Shown one piece after another: positions 44,045-53,393 of a stretch of DNA of 64,000 bases; the stretch's first letter is position 1; each line of letters starts with the position of its first letter. The translations under genes were made by a program, and so were the position numbers. The notes beneath the pieces are model-generated. The model was given only the letters and a program-made list of their open reading frames with translations, was not told the DNA's origin and ran no database searches. The stretch comes from Bacillota bacterium (GTDB taxonomy: Bacteria > Bacillota > Sulfobacillia > Sulfobacillales > Sulfobacillaceae), in the NCBI GenBank assembly GCA_021820965.1, contig JAKACZ010000013.1:1-64000 (forward strand), written 5' to 3'.

Positions 44045-44764
44045 ATGCCCCATACCCGTGCCGAATTCCGACGAGCCATGGCTTCTGCCATTTTAATCGA
44101 AGATGACGCACGTATTGCCCGTTTGCTCCTGTTGGAACTGGAGCGGGAGGGTTGGGAGGCTCAGTGGCATCGCACCGGCCGAGAAGGGCTCGAGGCGATT
44201 GGCACAGTCCCCCCTGACATCGTTCTGCTTGACTTAATGCTTCCCGACCTCGATGGCATCGTTGTGTGCCAATCAATCCGCCAGTATACCGATGTGCCGT
44301 TGTTAATGCTGACGGCGCGCGATGCGGTCGTGGACAGAGTGCAGGGACTCGACGCCGGTGCCGACGATTATTTGGTCAAGCCTTTCGCAATGCCTGAGCT
44401 GTTGGCTCGGATGCGTGCCTTGACCCGGCGGATCCGGGATACCCCCGAAACCGACGACGATTGGCTTGTAGTGGGACGGCTGCGGTTGTCCGACCGCAGG
44501 CACGAAGTGCGGCTGTGCGAGCGAACGGTGGATTTGACGAACCGGGAGTTTTCCCTGCTGCGCTACTTCATGCAAAATCTGGGCGTCGTGGTCACTCGCG
44601 ATATGATTCTTGAACGAGTATGGGGTTGGGGCTACCGGGGATCATCCGCCGTGGTAGATGTCTATATGGGATACTTGCGGCATAAGGTCGACTGGAACAA
44701 AGCCGGTGTGAATCTCTCTACGGTCCGCGGGGTCGGGTACGTCTTAAGACCGGGTGTCCTATGA
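44045..44764 (+). CDS. OmpR-family response regulator
   Basis: This 239-residue regulator (from ATG 44045; ATG 44078 is the alternative) has an N-terminal receiver with ILIEDDARIARLLLLELE, phospho-acceptor Asp in IVLLDLMLPDLDG, LTARDAVVD and the Lys in DYLVKPFAMPELLARM. A winged-helix DNA-binding domain ends in VDVYMGYLRHKVD and TVRGVGYVLRPG. It is co-transcribed with the overlapping sensor kinase and divergent from germination operon 1. The start is uncertain because GGGAGGGAATGGGAA is 12 or more nt upstream of ATG 44045. Confidence 0.92.
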   Translation: MPHTRAEFRRAMASAILIEDDARIARLLLLELEREGWEAQWHRTGREGLEAIGTVPPDIVLLDLMLPDLDGIVVCQSIRQYTDVPLLMLTARDAVVDRVQGLDAGADDYLVKPFAMPELLARMRALTRRIRDTPETDDDWLVVGRLRLSDRRHEVRLCERTVDLTNREFSLLRYFMQNLGVVVTRDMILERVWGWGYRGSSAVVDVYMGYLRHKVDWNKAGVNLSTVRGVGYVLRPGVL

Positions 44765-46107
44765 TTGGCCTAGCCCCAAGACATTCCCGGCCCTCGCTTA
44801 GAGCCCGCTTAACCCGCCAAATTATTTTCGCTATAGCCGCGTTGCTGGCATCGTTTTCGGTGTTGACCCTAGCCGCGATTGCCGCTCATTTATACCACGA
44901 TGCGCAGAGGGACACCCAAACCATCCTTGGCGGTTTGGCTGCCCAGCACACAGATGCTGTAAGTGATGTGATCCACGCCTACAACCGTGCCAGCGATCCG
45001 CACATCTGGCTGATGCGTGGAGTGAGAATCATCGCCAAGTCGCCAAATGCGGCTGCAATACCGCGTCAGGCGCAGTACACGGGGCTATTGTGGAATCCTG
45101 CCACCTATCAACTCTCCGCGCGTGTGGCCCACACCACCTTTGTCATTGATTGGCCATTGTCGTCGGATGTCGGATTGTTGCAGGGACTCTCTACGGTCGT
45201 TCTCATCGTGACTTTAGCAGGCGTGTCCGCGGGCGCGGTGATGGCGGGTTGGACCACCCGACGGACGCTAGAGCCGGTGAAATCCATGACGCTGGGCGTG
45301 CAGCGCATGCTGACAAGCGGGCGTATTCTTCGGATTCCCCTGCCAACGGGACGTGATGAGTTTTATGACCTTGCGGAACTCTTGAACCGGCTGTTGTCCG
45401 ACCTTGATGAGCGCCAACGACGGGAGGAGGCGTTATTGGCCGACGCCACCCACCATCTGCGGACTCCCCTGACGGTAATTCGCGGGAACTTGGATTTAGT
45501 GCGGAGGGCAGACCTGCTCGAAACGTCTCAGTGGCGTGAATCAATCGCCGCGATGGATCGAACCACCGAAGAGATGTCGTGCTTGGTAGATGATTTGTTG
45601 GCCATGGAACATGCGACCAATCTCCCTCATACGCTGTTGACTCCCACATCACTTCAAGAAATGGCACTCGAGGTGATGGAGGACGTGCACGCTGTGACGC
45701 ATGACCGTGACAATCTCACCGTGGAGATGCGCGGTCACAGCCTGGCGGACGCTCGGGTCATGGCCTATCCCGAATTTGCCCGCCGAGCTTTTTGGGCGGT
45801 GATGGAAAATGCACTAAAGTATTGCGATCAAGAGGCGGGCCGCGTGTGGGTCACTCTTGTGAGCGATGCCGAGCGCAGTTTTTCCGGCGTGGCCGTCTCC
45901 AACAATGGGCCCGGTATTGATCCTGAAGACCTGCCGAAAGTGTTTGGCCGATTTTATCGCGGAGCGGCTGGACGTTCTATCGAGGGCGGTACGGGGCTGG
46001 GACTCCCGTTGGCGCAGTCACTGATGCGGGCACAAGAAGGGACGGTTGGCCTGGAATCAGACGCGTCGCACACAAGAGTCACCCTCTGGTTCCGAAACGC
46101 CGAGTGA
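44761..46107 (+). CDS. Sensor histidine kinase
   Basis: This 448-residue membrane kinase has a first membrane helix (about 21-45), an extracytoplasmic domain of roughly 95 residues, a second helix (about 142-162) and a HAMP domain. The dimerisation box is ATHHLRTPLTVIRGNL with phosphorylatable His231, and the ATPase domain has NALKYC (N box), NNGPGIDPEDLPKVFGRFYRG (G1/F boxes) and GTGLGLPLAQ (G2). ATG overlaps the regulator stop by 4 nt. The signal is unknown. Confidence 0.93.
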   Translation: MIGLAPRHSRPSLRARLTRQIIFAIAALLASFSVLTLAAIAAHLYHDAQRDTQTILGGLAAQHTDAVSDVIHAYNRASDPHIWLMRGVRIIAKSPNAAAIPRQAQYTGLLWNPATYQLSARVAHTTFVIDWPLSSDVGLLQGLSTVVLIVTLAGVSAGAVMAGWTTRRTLEPVKSMTLGVQRMLTSGRILRIPLPTGRDEFYDLAELLNRLLSDLDERQRREEALLADATHHLRTPLTVIRGNLDLVRRADLLETSQWRESIAAMDRTTEEMSCLVDDLLAMEHATNLPHTLLTPTSLQEMALEVMEDVHAVTHDRDNLTVEMRGHSLADARVMAYPEFARRAFWAVMENALKYCDQEAGRVWVTLVSDAERSFSGVAVSNNGPGIDPEDLPKVFGRFYRGAAGRSIEGGTGLGLPLAQSLMRAQEGTVGLESDASHTRVTLWFRNAE

Positions 46108-46283
46108 TGGGTAGAGTCCGATCTTTGCGAAAACTTGATGCAACGGTAACACAAAGATCATCGTTTTTTATGGAATTTCTTAAACTGACTCGGGATAATC
46201 ATATTGTCGTTGGGATGATTCCGACCGAGTTGAGACGCTCTGGGTGGAGAAGTATACTGAAAGGCATTTTGGGGAGGTTGGGC

Positions 46284-47021
46284 ATGGAGCCAGGAGTCGC
46301 ACTACAAAGCCACCCCCAAGACTATGCTGACGAAACATGGCACGGCAGTGGGGGTGCCACGCTTCGGCAAATGGTCTTTGGAATGAATGATGGGCTCGTG
46401 GCTACTGTAGGATTGGTGGCCGGATTGATTTTTGCCGGCTCATCAAAAGGAATTGTGCTGGGGGCCACCCTGGCGGCCATTATGGCTGCGGTTTCGTCCA
46501 TGGCGCTTGGATCATATCTGTCGACTCAGGCGGAGGTTGGCTACCAAGAAGCGGAGATCCGTCGTGAGCAACGTGAAATTGAGGAACAGCCCAATGAAGA
46601 GCTGAACGAGATGCGACAGATCTATCGCGGATACGGGCTGACCGATCAAGAGGTTGACATATTTCTTTCCCACTTCGCCAGGGACAAACAACTGTGGTTG
46701 CGCTTGATGCTCCGCGATGAATTGGCAATCATTCCGGAATCCTTTGAAAGTCCGTGGAAAAACGCCGGATTGATGGCATTGGCCGTGGCTCTGGGGTCCC
46801 TGCCTCCTCTATTGCCGATTTTGTGGAGCGGCACCCCCAAGCATGCGTTTCAATGGGTATTGGTTTTGTCAGCACTCGCCGCCTTCGGGTTGGGCGCAAT
46901 CACCGCCCGTAGCACCACCCACCGGTGGTGGGCATCCGGCATTTCGTTTCTGGTGGTTGCATCCGTCGCCGCGGGCATCGGCGTGGGAGCGGGAAGTCTC
47001 ATCGCTCCATTATTCGCCTGA
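46284..47021 (+). CDS. VIT1/CCC1 family transporter (paralogue 2)
   Basis: This 245-residue transporter has LRQMVFGMNDGLVATVGLVA at the first helix and SSMALGSYLSTQAEVGYQEA at the second. A Glu-rich cytosolic metal-binding segment (EIRREQREIEEQPNEELNEM) is followed by three more helices. The family exports or stores Fe2+/Mn2+. ATG 46284 has GGGGAGG 6-7 nt upstream; the frame is open 60 codons further, overlapping the kinase end by 4 nt, so translation from the kinase junction is conceivable. Its position behind the two-component genes suggests co-regulation. Confidence 0.88.
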   Translation: MEPGVALQSHPQDYADETWHGSGGATLRQMVFGMNDGLVATVGLVAGLIFAGSSKGIVLGATLAAIMAAVSSMALGSYLSTQAEVGYQEAEIRREQREIEEQPNEELNEMRQIYRGYGLTDQEVDIFLSHFARDKQLWLRLMLRDELAIIPESFESPWKNAGLMALAVALGSLPPLLPILWSGTPKHAFQWVLVLSALAAFGLGAITARSTTHRWWASGISFLVVASVAAGIGVGAGSLIAPLFA

Positions 47022-47553
47022 GTCGATTGCGAAAAGAAGTTCCGCCGCTCTATTTGGCACGGGCTGGAGGGGTCGCTGATCGCCTGGTTCGGCTGATGAA
47101 AGGGCAACGACGAACATGTGCTACAGAGTGTAATAAGCAATGAACTCTCCCACCGCCTAATCCTTACAGATTGAGGCTGGGGTTTCCATGGTCGCCCCTG
47201 AAAGTTCCTGCTTCTACGATCGCTGCGCCGCGCAATCAGGCATCGTGCGTCTTATGCTGGGTCTCCCCAGGCATCGATTCGGACTGTTCCGGCCCTACGC
47301 CCTCATTGTAGAACAAAAGGTTTGGCATGTCTAGCCCTGCGGGCTCACCCGTGACCGAAGGGAATCCCCGTAGGACTTGACCCCTCTTGACTATCGCCTA
47401 AGAGGGGGATGCGTGGGCGGGCGGTATGTTCAATCGAGGTAGCTCTCTCTACGACGCGCAGCATTCACGAGTATGGATTTGCCTCATCGCATTCGGATAT
47501 CTTTACACAACGTACAACAAGTTTGGCCGATTCCCAACATTGCCTAACATATA
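47022..47553. other. 532-nt gap containing repeat copy 2
   Basis: Apart from the right-end repeat at 47333-47433, only short shadow frames are present. An AT-richer stretch follows the repeat and leads into the decayed HicB-like gene. Confidence 0.5.
47333..47433 (+). repeat. IS200/IS605-like right end, omegaRNA-like repeat copy 2
   Basis: Hairpin AGCCC/GGGCT (47333-47337 with 47341-47345) is followed by CCCGTGACCGAAGGGAATCC, nearly identical to copy 1, then the CCCCTCTT/AAGAGGGG hairpin and a terminal GTTCAA ending at 47433. The first stem has changed sequence relative to copy 1 while keeping pairing. No tnpB or tnpA gene lies beside it. Confidence 0.5.
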
Positions 47554-47898
47554 ATGTCAAGTTGTTTTGCATGGAGATTCACAGCGTTTATGTGCCTGAC
47601 CAGCTCCTTGGCAGCTTTGTTGGATCACGGTGATACTGTACCAGAAGTAGAGGAGATTGCGGGTTCTCAAGAAGATGATATTGTTTGGGTAACGCCGGAT
47701 GTTCGTGTTCGAGTGCCTTCATGGCTGCGGCAAGCGCGGGAAGCAGCCGGTTTGACCCAAGGCGAACTCGCGACGCGCCTCGGAGTGACCTATCAGGCTA
47801 TTCAAAAATGGGAGCGTCCAGGAGCTAATCCGACTCTCAGCACTTTGCAGCGTGTTGCCCGGGCCCTAGACCGTCCGTTGACTTTACGACTACCGTGA
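47554..47898 (+). pseudogene. HicB-like antitoxin with XRE helix-turn-helix, frameshifted
   Basis: The C-terminal part is an intact XRE-type helix-turn-helix: AREAAGLTQGELATRLGVTY then QAIQKWERPGANPTLSTLQR. Before it, GDTVPEVEE matches the HicB G-D-T-x-x-E segment, while the preceding strand (HSVYVPDQ, at about 47581) lies in another frame ending in a premature stop at 47631-47633. This is most simply a HicB antitoxin broken by a frameshift. The 114-codon frame might still give a DNA-binding protein. No HicA toxin is beside it. Confidence 0.55.
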
Positions 47899-48323
47899 TC
47901 AGAACAATATTGCCCTGTGTAGGTCCGCGTTGTCCCCCCGCCTAAAACGTACAACCAGCCGGATGCAGAGTAAATATGCTTTTCCTTCACGTGTCCCACT
48001 CCCAATCCTAAAAAATACGGTAAAGGTAGCTGCCTTAAATCCACAGGGAGGAGTAACGCTATGCAAATGTGGCACCGACTCCCCACATCCATCGGGGGGA
48101 GGCTCACCAATCCCACGTCGTCAAGTTCCCAGCCAAATTCTCGCAAAACCGCCTAGATGAAGGGATTCCGAGGAATCGAGACCTGCGAAAGTGAGAGTGT
48201 TAAGAAAGATTTACGCAACCATAACCTGGGCTTCATCGCATTCTTAAGCCATTCTTATGTGCCGTCTGTACTCTGACTCCGAAACGCGGTACAGATATCT
48301 TGCCGGTGAGAGGAGTCGAACAA
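47899..48323 (+). other. Leader region of the ABC sugar operon, with a possible 31-codon ORF
   Basis: A short frame, ATG 48061 to TAG 48156 (31 residues, MQMWHRLPTSIGGRLTNPTS at its start), has a strong AGGGAGGAG ribosome binding site but no recognised family; it could be a leader peptide or a gene relic. The rest of the gap holds the direct repeats listed next. No further gene is visible. Confidence 0.3.
48239..48257 (+). promoter_or_regulatory. Direct repeat upstream of ABC operon, OmpR/PhoB-type spacing
   Basis: CATTCTTA occurs at 48239-48246 and 48250-48257, an 11-bp period typical of tandem half-sites for OmpR/PhoB winged-helix regulators. It lies about 65 nt before the ABC ATPase start. 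The orphan winged-helix gene at the end of this cluster, or the regulator at 44045, could be the ligand. Confidence 0.35.
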
Positions 48324-49451
48324 ATGGCATCTATACGTCTGAAGGCAGTCAACAAAACATTTGGCCAGCATAAAGTCTTAGATAATATCAACCTGGAAGT
48401 CGAAGACGGAGAATTTGTGGTGGTAGTCGGACCGTCTGGCTGTGGCAAATCCACGCTCCTGCGCATCGTCGCCGGCCTGGAATCTCCCTCCTCGGGTGAT
48501 CTCGCCTTTGGGGATCGTGTGGTGACGAAAGTCCCGTCGTATGATCGAAACATCGGCATGGTGTTTCAAAATTACGCCCTCTATCCTCACATGACCGTTT
48601 TCGAAAACTTAGCGTTTGGCATGAAGGCGCACAAGACACCTCGGGCCATCATCCGGCAACGCATTGAAGAGGTTGCCCACCTATTAGATATCCGATCTGT
48701 GCTTCAGTCCAAGCCTGGTACGCTGTCCGGGGGTCAACGCCAGCGTGTGGCTGTCGGGCGGGCATTGGTTCGCAGCCCCTACGCCTTTCTCATGGATGAA
48801 CCGTTGTCAAATCTCGACGCGCTCTTGCGCGAACGAATGCGGGTGGAACTGCGCCGGCTCCATGAACAATTGCACATTCCCACATTGTACGTCACGCATG
48901 ATCAAACTGAAGCGATGACCATGGCTGACCGGATTGTTGTGATGCGCGACGGGCGGATTCTCCAAACGGGGACGCCGGAAGAGGTCTACCACCGCCCCGA
49001 AACCGTGTTTGTGGCGCAATTCATCGGCTCACCGCCCATGAATTTGATCCGGCTTAAAACGCTGACCGATGGCACCATCGCAATGGACAGCCCTAGCGCT
49101 CCGGTCGTACCGGTACCGTCATGGGTTCGTGCAGGCCGCCATGCCGGAGATTTGTTGTGGCTGGGGTTTCGACCTGAGCGTGTGGTGCCCAAGGGCGCGG
49201 TGGCCGGACTCGACCTCGCGGCCACGGTCATCAGGGTGGAGACACTGGGAGCTCGGTACCACGCGCACGGATCCTGGGGAGGTTCCCCTATCACCTGGGT
49301 AACCACCAACTCCGTCGGTCTTGCCCCCGCGTCGACTACGACGCTTACTGTGCCTTGGAATCAGATTCATTGGTTCGACAACCAGACAGCAGCCCGAATT
49401 GTCGAGACTGAGTCAGAGTTGCTTCAAGTTGAGGCGGGTGCCGCCCAATGA
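48324..49451 (+). CDS. Sugar-type ABC transporter, ATP-binding protein (MsmK/UgpC-like)
   Basis: This 375-residue ATPase has Walker A GPSGCGKST, Q-loop FQNYALYPHM, signature LSGGQRQRVAVGRAL, Walker B LMDEPLSNLD and the C-terminal MalK-type regulatory domain (LGFRPERVV). ATG 48324 is preceded by GAGAGGAG; eight extra residues in the open frame are ignored. It is first in an ATPase-permease-permease-binding protein operon for carbohydrate or glycerol-phosphate uptake. It belongs to the CUT1 group; the cargo is unknown. Confidence 0.93.
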   Translation: MASIRLKAVNKTFGQHKVLDNINLEVEDGEFVVVVGPSGCGKSTLLRIVAGLESPSSGDLAFGDRVVTKVPSYDRNIGMVFQNYALYPHMTVFENLAFGMKAHKTPRAIIRQRIEEVAHLLDIRSVLQSKPGTLSGGQRQRVAVGRALVRSPYAFLMDEPLSNLDALLRERMRVELRRLHEQLHIPTLYVTHDQTEAMTMADRIVVMRDGRILQTGTPEEVYHRPETVFVAQFIGSPPMNLIRLKTLTDGTIAMDSPSAPVVPVPSWVRAGRHAGDLLWLGFRPERVVPKGAVAGLDLAATVIRVETLGARYHAHGSWGGSPITWVTTNSVGLAPASTTTLTVPWNQIHWFDNQTAARIVETESELLQVEAGAAQ

Positions 49452-50428
49452 CGAATCAGAGTGTTTCTGCGGAAACCCCAAAGAGCGCTTCTCACCTTGG
49501 GCGGCCCGCCTGGTTTCATGGATTTGACCGCGTGTCCCTGAAAGAAGCGCTGCTGGGATATGGGCTGCTTCTGCCCAGTCTCCTCGTGTTTTTAGTATTT
49601 TACTATGGTCCGGCTATGTTTTTGCTTTACATCGCGTTCTTTCATTGGAACATTTTTGCCAGTCACAGCACTTTTGTCGGGCTGCACAACTTTGTCGAGC
49701 TCGCGCAGCAGCCGATATTTTGGCAATCTCTGGTCAACACCGCCTATTACGTGGTGTTGGTGGTGCCGGTGACCACCCTCTTGGCGTTGGGGCTCGCTCT
49801 GCTCTTGCGCGAGCTGCCCAACTTACGGGCCGGGGGCTTGTCCCAAGCGTTGGTTTTTTTGCCGCACGTCACACCAGTGGTTGCTACCTCAATCATTTGG
49901 ACGTGGATCTTTGATCCCAATTTCGGACTGGCCAATGCGGTTTTGCGGATTCTTCACCTTCCCCAGCTGGGGTGGTTGTCGAGTGTCCATTGGGCTCTGC
50001 CATCGGTCATGATTTATACCGTCTGGCACTCGGTTGGACTCTATGCCGTGTTGTTCCTGGCAGGTCTTTCGACACTGCCCAAGCAAGTGCTGGAGGCCGC
50101 CCAAACGGACGGGGCCCGCGGGTGGTTGTCTTTTCGCCGGATCGTGCTTCCGCTGATTAGTCCCATGACCTTTTTTGTCATCGTGCTGGCGACCATTAAT
50201 ACCATGCAAACTTTTTCGCAGATCTATACCCTGACAGGGGGACCGCACGGCGGCGCTGGCGGACCCGCCTTTTCCACCACAACGGATTCTCTCTTGATCT
50301 ATCAGACCGCTTTTCTCTACCTGCACTTTTCATTGGCGTCGGCCATGAGTTTGGTTCTCTTTGTCCTCATATTGGGGATGACGCTTTTGCAAAAGCTGAT
50401 CGCCGATCGCATGGTCTTTTACCGCTAG
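49448..50428 (+). CDS. Sugar-type ABC transporter, permease (MalF/UgpA-like)
   Basis: This 326-residue permease has six or more helices (first LLPSLLVFLVFYYGPAMFLL) and an EAA loop (LEAAQTDGARGWLSFRRIVL) near residue 218. ATGA overlaps the ATPase stop. It forms the channel with the next gene's product. Confidence 0.92.
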   Translation: MTNQSVSAETPKSASHLGRPAWFHGFDRVSLKEALLGYGLLLPSLLVFLVFYYGPAMFLLYIAFFHWNIFASHSTFVGLHNFVELAQQPIFWQSLVNTAYYVVLVVPVTTLLALGLALLLRELPNLRAGGLSQALVFLPHVTPVVATSIIWTWIFDPNFGLANAVLRILHLPQLGWLSSVHWALPSVMIYTVWHSVGLYAVLFLAGLSTLPKQVLEAAQTDGARGWLSFRRIVLPLISPMTFFVIVLATINTMQTFSQIYTLTGGPHGGAGGPAFSTTTDSLLIYQTAFLYLHFSLASAMSLVLFVLILGMTLLQKLIADRMVFYR

Positions 50429-50490
50429 CATCAGGGCCTTTTATATCATGCCGGGAACGCCTGGCAGTTATTGCGAAGGAGAGATGTCCG

Positions 50491-51303
50491 ATGATGAAAA
50501 TAGTCCGGCTTGGGCTGCGGGGATTAATTGCCGTATTAATGGCGGCGCCGATTTATTGGGTTTTCGTCATTGCGACCGGCTACCACGGAGCCGCGTATGC
50601 CATCCCCCCGGTCTGGCGGCCGCTGTTTCATTGGGCGCCATTTCTCTACGTCTGGACCCATACTCAGTGGGCACGATACGTCCTCAACAGCGTGTTCATT
50701 TCGGCATTAACCATCATGTTGGTGGTGATTACGAGCGCGTTGGCCGGCTATGCGCTGGCCGAATTGAAGTTTCCGGGGAACTCATTTTACTTCTACGCCG
50801 TGCTGGGTGTGATGATGTTGCCGCAGCAGGCGCTTTTGGTGCCCCAATATGTCTTGATGTATCACCTTCATCTGTTGAACAGCTATACGGGCCTCATCCT
50901 TCCCTTTGCGGCCAGCACTTCAGGCATCTTCCTGTTCCGCCAGTTTTTTATGAAACTTTCGGTGAGCTATCGGGAAATCGCGCGCCTAGAGGGTGTCAGC
51001 ACGTTGACCTATCTGCGCCGGGTGGCCGTTCCGCTGGCTCGCCCGGCGGTGGCTACCACCGTGCTCTTGACTTTTATTTCGTCGTGGAACCAATTTCAGT
51101 GGCCCTTGATTATGACCAACAGCCCCCAAATCCAGCCCATTGAGCTGGCGCTTAGCCATTATATGCAGGCATATCAGTCCCAATGGCGCAACCTCACCGC
51201 AGCCGCACTGATTGCGCTCATGCCCATTCTGATTGTGTTCGCGTTTACGCAGCGGCACATTGTGAGTGCGGTGGCCGGCGGGGAAGCTCCCCAAAAAGAG
51301 TGA
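50491..51303 (+). CDS. Sugar-type ABC transporter, permease (MalG/UgpE-like)
   Basis: This 270-residue permease has six helices and the EAA-type loop EIARLEGVSTLTYLRRVAVP near residue 165. GGAGAG precedes ATG 50491; ATG 50494 is equally possible. It is separated from the first permease by 62 nt with no terminator, so the genes are read as one operon. Confidence 0.92.
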   Translation: MMKIVRLGLRGLIAVLMAAPIYWVFVIATGYHGAAYAIPPVWRPLFHWAPFLYVWTHTQWARYVLNSVFISALTIMLVVITSALAGYALAELKFPGNSFYFYAVLGVMMLPQQALLVPQYVLMYHLHLLNSYTGLILPFAASTSGIFLFRQFFMKLSVSYREIARLEGVSTLTYLRRVAVPLARPAVATTVLLTFISSWNQFQWPLIMTNSPQIQPIELALSHYMQAYQSQWRNLTAAALIALMPILIVFAFTQRHIVSAVAGGEAPQKE

Positions 51304-51400
51304 AGAACGGGTGCTTAAAACCGGAAAGGATGTGGTGGCGATGTGACGCCGGCGTAACATTAGGGTCGATGAGAACGAAAAGAACCAAAGGGGGAAAACC

Positions 51401-52720
51401 ATGCAAAATAGGAGTTTCTTACAGAGAACGGCAATCCTGGCGGGCCTTGCCATGGGAATCGTAGCCTTGACGGGATGCGGACCGGCATCCTCCGCCGCGG
51501 CCGCCTCAAGCCAGGCTAAAGCGCAAACGGCGAAAACCGTCAGCATCTCATTTTGGGAGTCGCATTCGTCCAGCAATCCTCCCGGGATTGCGATTGCCCA
51601 CCTTTTGAAGGCATTCAATAAGACCCATCCGCATATTCGGGTGAACCTCACCATTACCAAAGCGAGTCACAAGGCGCTGGGAGCCCTGGCGGCGGGAGAT
51701 GCTCCTGTGGTGGCATGGATTAGTCATTACGACGGGAACTTCCTGGCAGCGCATGCGCTCATCTCGTGGAATAAGTATTTCGGTGGGTTCCCGGCCGCAG
51801 AGAGAAATGCCATTTTCCCCTCCGTTTGGCACAACGGGGAGGTCAATGGCCAACACTACCGTATCGAGGCTAACGCGAAGATTTCGGAGTTGGTCTACAA
51901 CAAATCCATCCTCGCCAAGGCCGGAATCACGGCTCCCCCTGCGACCTGGACCCAACTTGCGCAAGACGTAGCGATTATAAAGCAAAAGGTGCCAGGTGTC
52001 ATCCCTCTGGCCTGGAAAGATTCGTCAGCTCATATCCTCCCCCCATTTTTGTCCAATGGAGGGCGGTTGTTTAAACCCGGTACCCATCAAAAGCAAGTTG
52101 ACTTTCTCACGCCCGCGGCTGTTAAAACGTTCTCCTATTTCCGCTCCCTGTACCAGCACAAAGAAATGATCTTTGCCCATGGCAGTGCGATTGCGGCGGA
52201 TTTTGGCGCGGGGAAAATCGCGATAGCCGACGGTACCTCCGCCGGTTACTTTTTAAAACTCAACGCAGCGCACGGGGCGTTTCCGGTGGGCGCCATCCTC
52301 TATCCCAAGGGCACAACCGGCCACACCGCCAATCTGGTTCAGGGGCTGGGGTTCGTCTTGATGATTGATCACACCAAGAGCCAATATCAGGCTGCCACGA
52401 AGTTTCTGGCATGGTGGTTCAGTCCGAAGGTGCAGGCCTACTGGGGAACCCATTCGGGATATCCGCCGGAGACGCGCACCGCGCTCGCGGACATTTCCCG
52501 GAGCTTTTTAACGAAGAATCCGGGGGTTGCGGTTTCGGCGAAAACCTTGGCATCGCCTTATACCATTGCCCGGCCCGTGCCTACGGCCTACAAAGAGGTG
52601 CAAAGCGCTCTTGACACGGCTTTTTACAACGCCGTGACCGGAAGGGCGCCGGTCCAAGCGGCACTGCACACACTCCAAAAGCAGGCCGATGCATACCTCA
52701 GCGGGCAAAGCGCTCTATAA
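51401..52720 (+). CDS. Sugar-type ABC transporter, substrate-binding lipoprotein
   Basis: This 439-residue extracellular binding protein (family 1) has a signal peptide with lipobox LTGC (Cys near residue 26) and an Ala/Ser-rich linker. The mature domain carries SISFWESHSSSNPPG, HLLKAFNKTHPHIRVNL and later FLAWWFSPKVQAYWG, all usual for CUT1-type binding proteins. It captures the sugar or polyol for the preceding permeases. The binding-protein gene is followed by a stem-loop. Confidence 0.9.
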   Translation: MQNRSFLQRTAILAGLAMGIVALTGCGPASSAAAASSQAKAQTAKTVSISFWESHSSSNPPGIAIAHLLKAFNKTHPHIRVNLTITKASHKALGALAAGDAPVVAWISHYDGNFLAAHALISWNKYFGGFPAAERNAIFPSVWHNGEVNGQHYRIEANAKISELVYNKSILAKAGITAPPATWTQLAQDVAIIKQKVPGVIPLAWKDSSAHILPPFLSNGGRLFKPGTHQKQVDFLTPAAVKTFSYFRSLYQHKEMIFAHGSAIAADFGAGKIAIADGTSAGYFLKLNAAHGAFPVGAILYPKGTTGHTANLVQGLGFVLMIDHTKSQYQAATKFLAWWFSPKVQAYWGTHSGYPPETRTALADISRSFLTKNPGVAVSAKTLASPYTIARPVPTAYKEVQSALDTAFYNAVTGRAPVQAALHTLQKQADAYLSGQSAL

Positions 52721-52735
52721 TTCAGCAAGTGGTCC

Positions 52736-52765
52736 GTCTCCCGGCACAGGTGTCTGCCGGGAGAC
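52736..52765 (+). terminator. Stem-loop after the ABC operon
   Basis: A perfect 11-bp stem (GTCTCCCGGCA at 52736-52746, TGCCGGGAGAC at 52755-52765) closes an 8-nt loop. There is no T-tract, so it may stabilise mRNA or attenuate rather than fully terminate transcription before the regulator gene. Confidence 0.6.
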
Positions 52766-52807
52766 CGGGCTCTGCTGTCCACAAACCCATCGAGGAGGTG
52801 GCCGCAA

Positions 52808-53347
52808 GTGGCCATAAAACAACCGATCCCAGGCGCTATATCCGCCAGCCCAAATGTTTTAGCAGCTTGGCGTTCGATTGCCGAGGGCACAGTCGAGCGT
52901 TTGGTTCTTGACCCGACCCGGCTGGATCCGGACGATTGGGCGCCGCTTCTGTGGATGGCACGGGAATATCAGTTGCCGGTTGAGCTGGTGCTTAGCGAGC
53001 CTCCGTGGTGGTCTGGGAGTCATTGCCAAGCGACGGTTGTACAACCCGGCCTTGGCGCCGACAACTGTGTAAGCTGGGGTCCTCACTGGTGGGAGGTACG
53101 ACATCGCGACATGCTGCTGCCCATCAGCCCACGGGTGTCGTGGATTCTTCGCGCGATGAGTGCGGACACACGGTCTGGCCCGTTGTCTTTAAGTGATGTG
53201 AATCGTCAGTTGCGTGCCTGGGGTCAGCCGGATGTGACCGACAGTAATTTCCGGGGTCTCATTCGCGCAGTTCGCGAGCGGATCGGCCCAGCGCATATTG
53301 TTACCGTACCGCGGCGCGGATATCTTTGGCGTACGTGCACCATTTAG
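52808..53347 (+). CDS. Orphan winged-helix (OmpR-type) DNA-binding protein
   Basis: This 179-residue protein has no receiver domain. Its C-terminal 75 residues are a trans-reg-C winged helix: the recognition helix SNFRGLIRAVRERIG is followed by IVTVPRRGYLWR, the signature wing. The N-terminal 100 residues (MAREYQLPVELVLSEPPWW and around) are unassigned. Start GTG 52808 follows GAGGAGGTGG. Placed right after the ABC operon, it is a good candidate to regulate it through the 11-bp-spaced repeats at 48239-48257. Confidence 0.7.
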   Translation: MAIKQPIPGAISASPNVLAAWRSIAEGTVERLVLDPTRLDPDDWAPLLWMAREYQLPVELVLSEPPWWSGSHCQATVVQPGLGADNCVSWGPHWWEVRHRDMLLPISPRVSWILRAMSADTRSGPLSLSDVNRQLRAWGQPDVTDSNFRGLIRAVRERIGPAHIVTVPRRGYLWRTCTI

Positions 53348-53393
53348 CTTCCGTCTTGGCGATTTTAATCCGGTCGAAGGAGTGGTTGTATCC

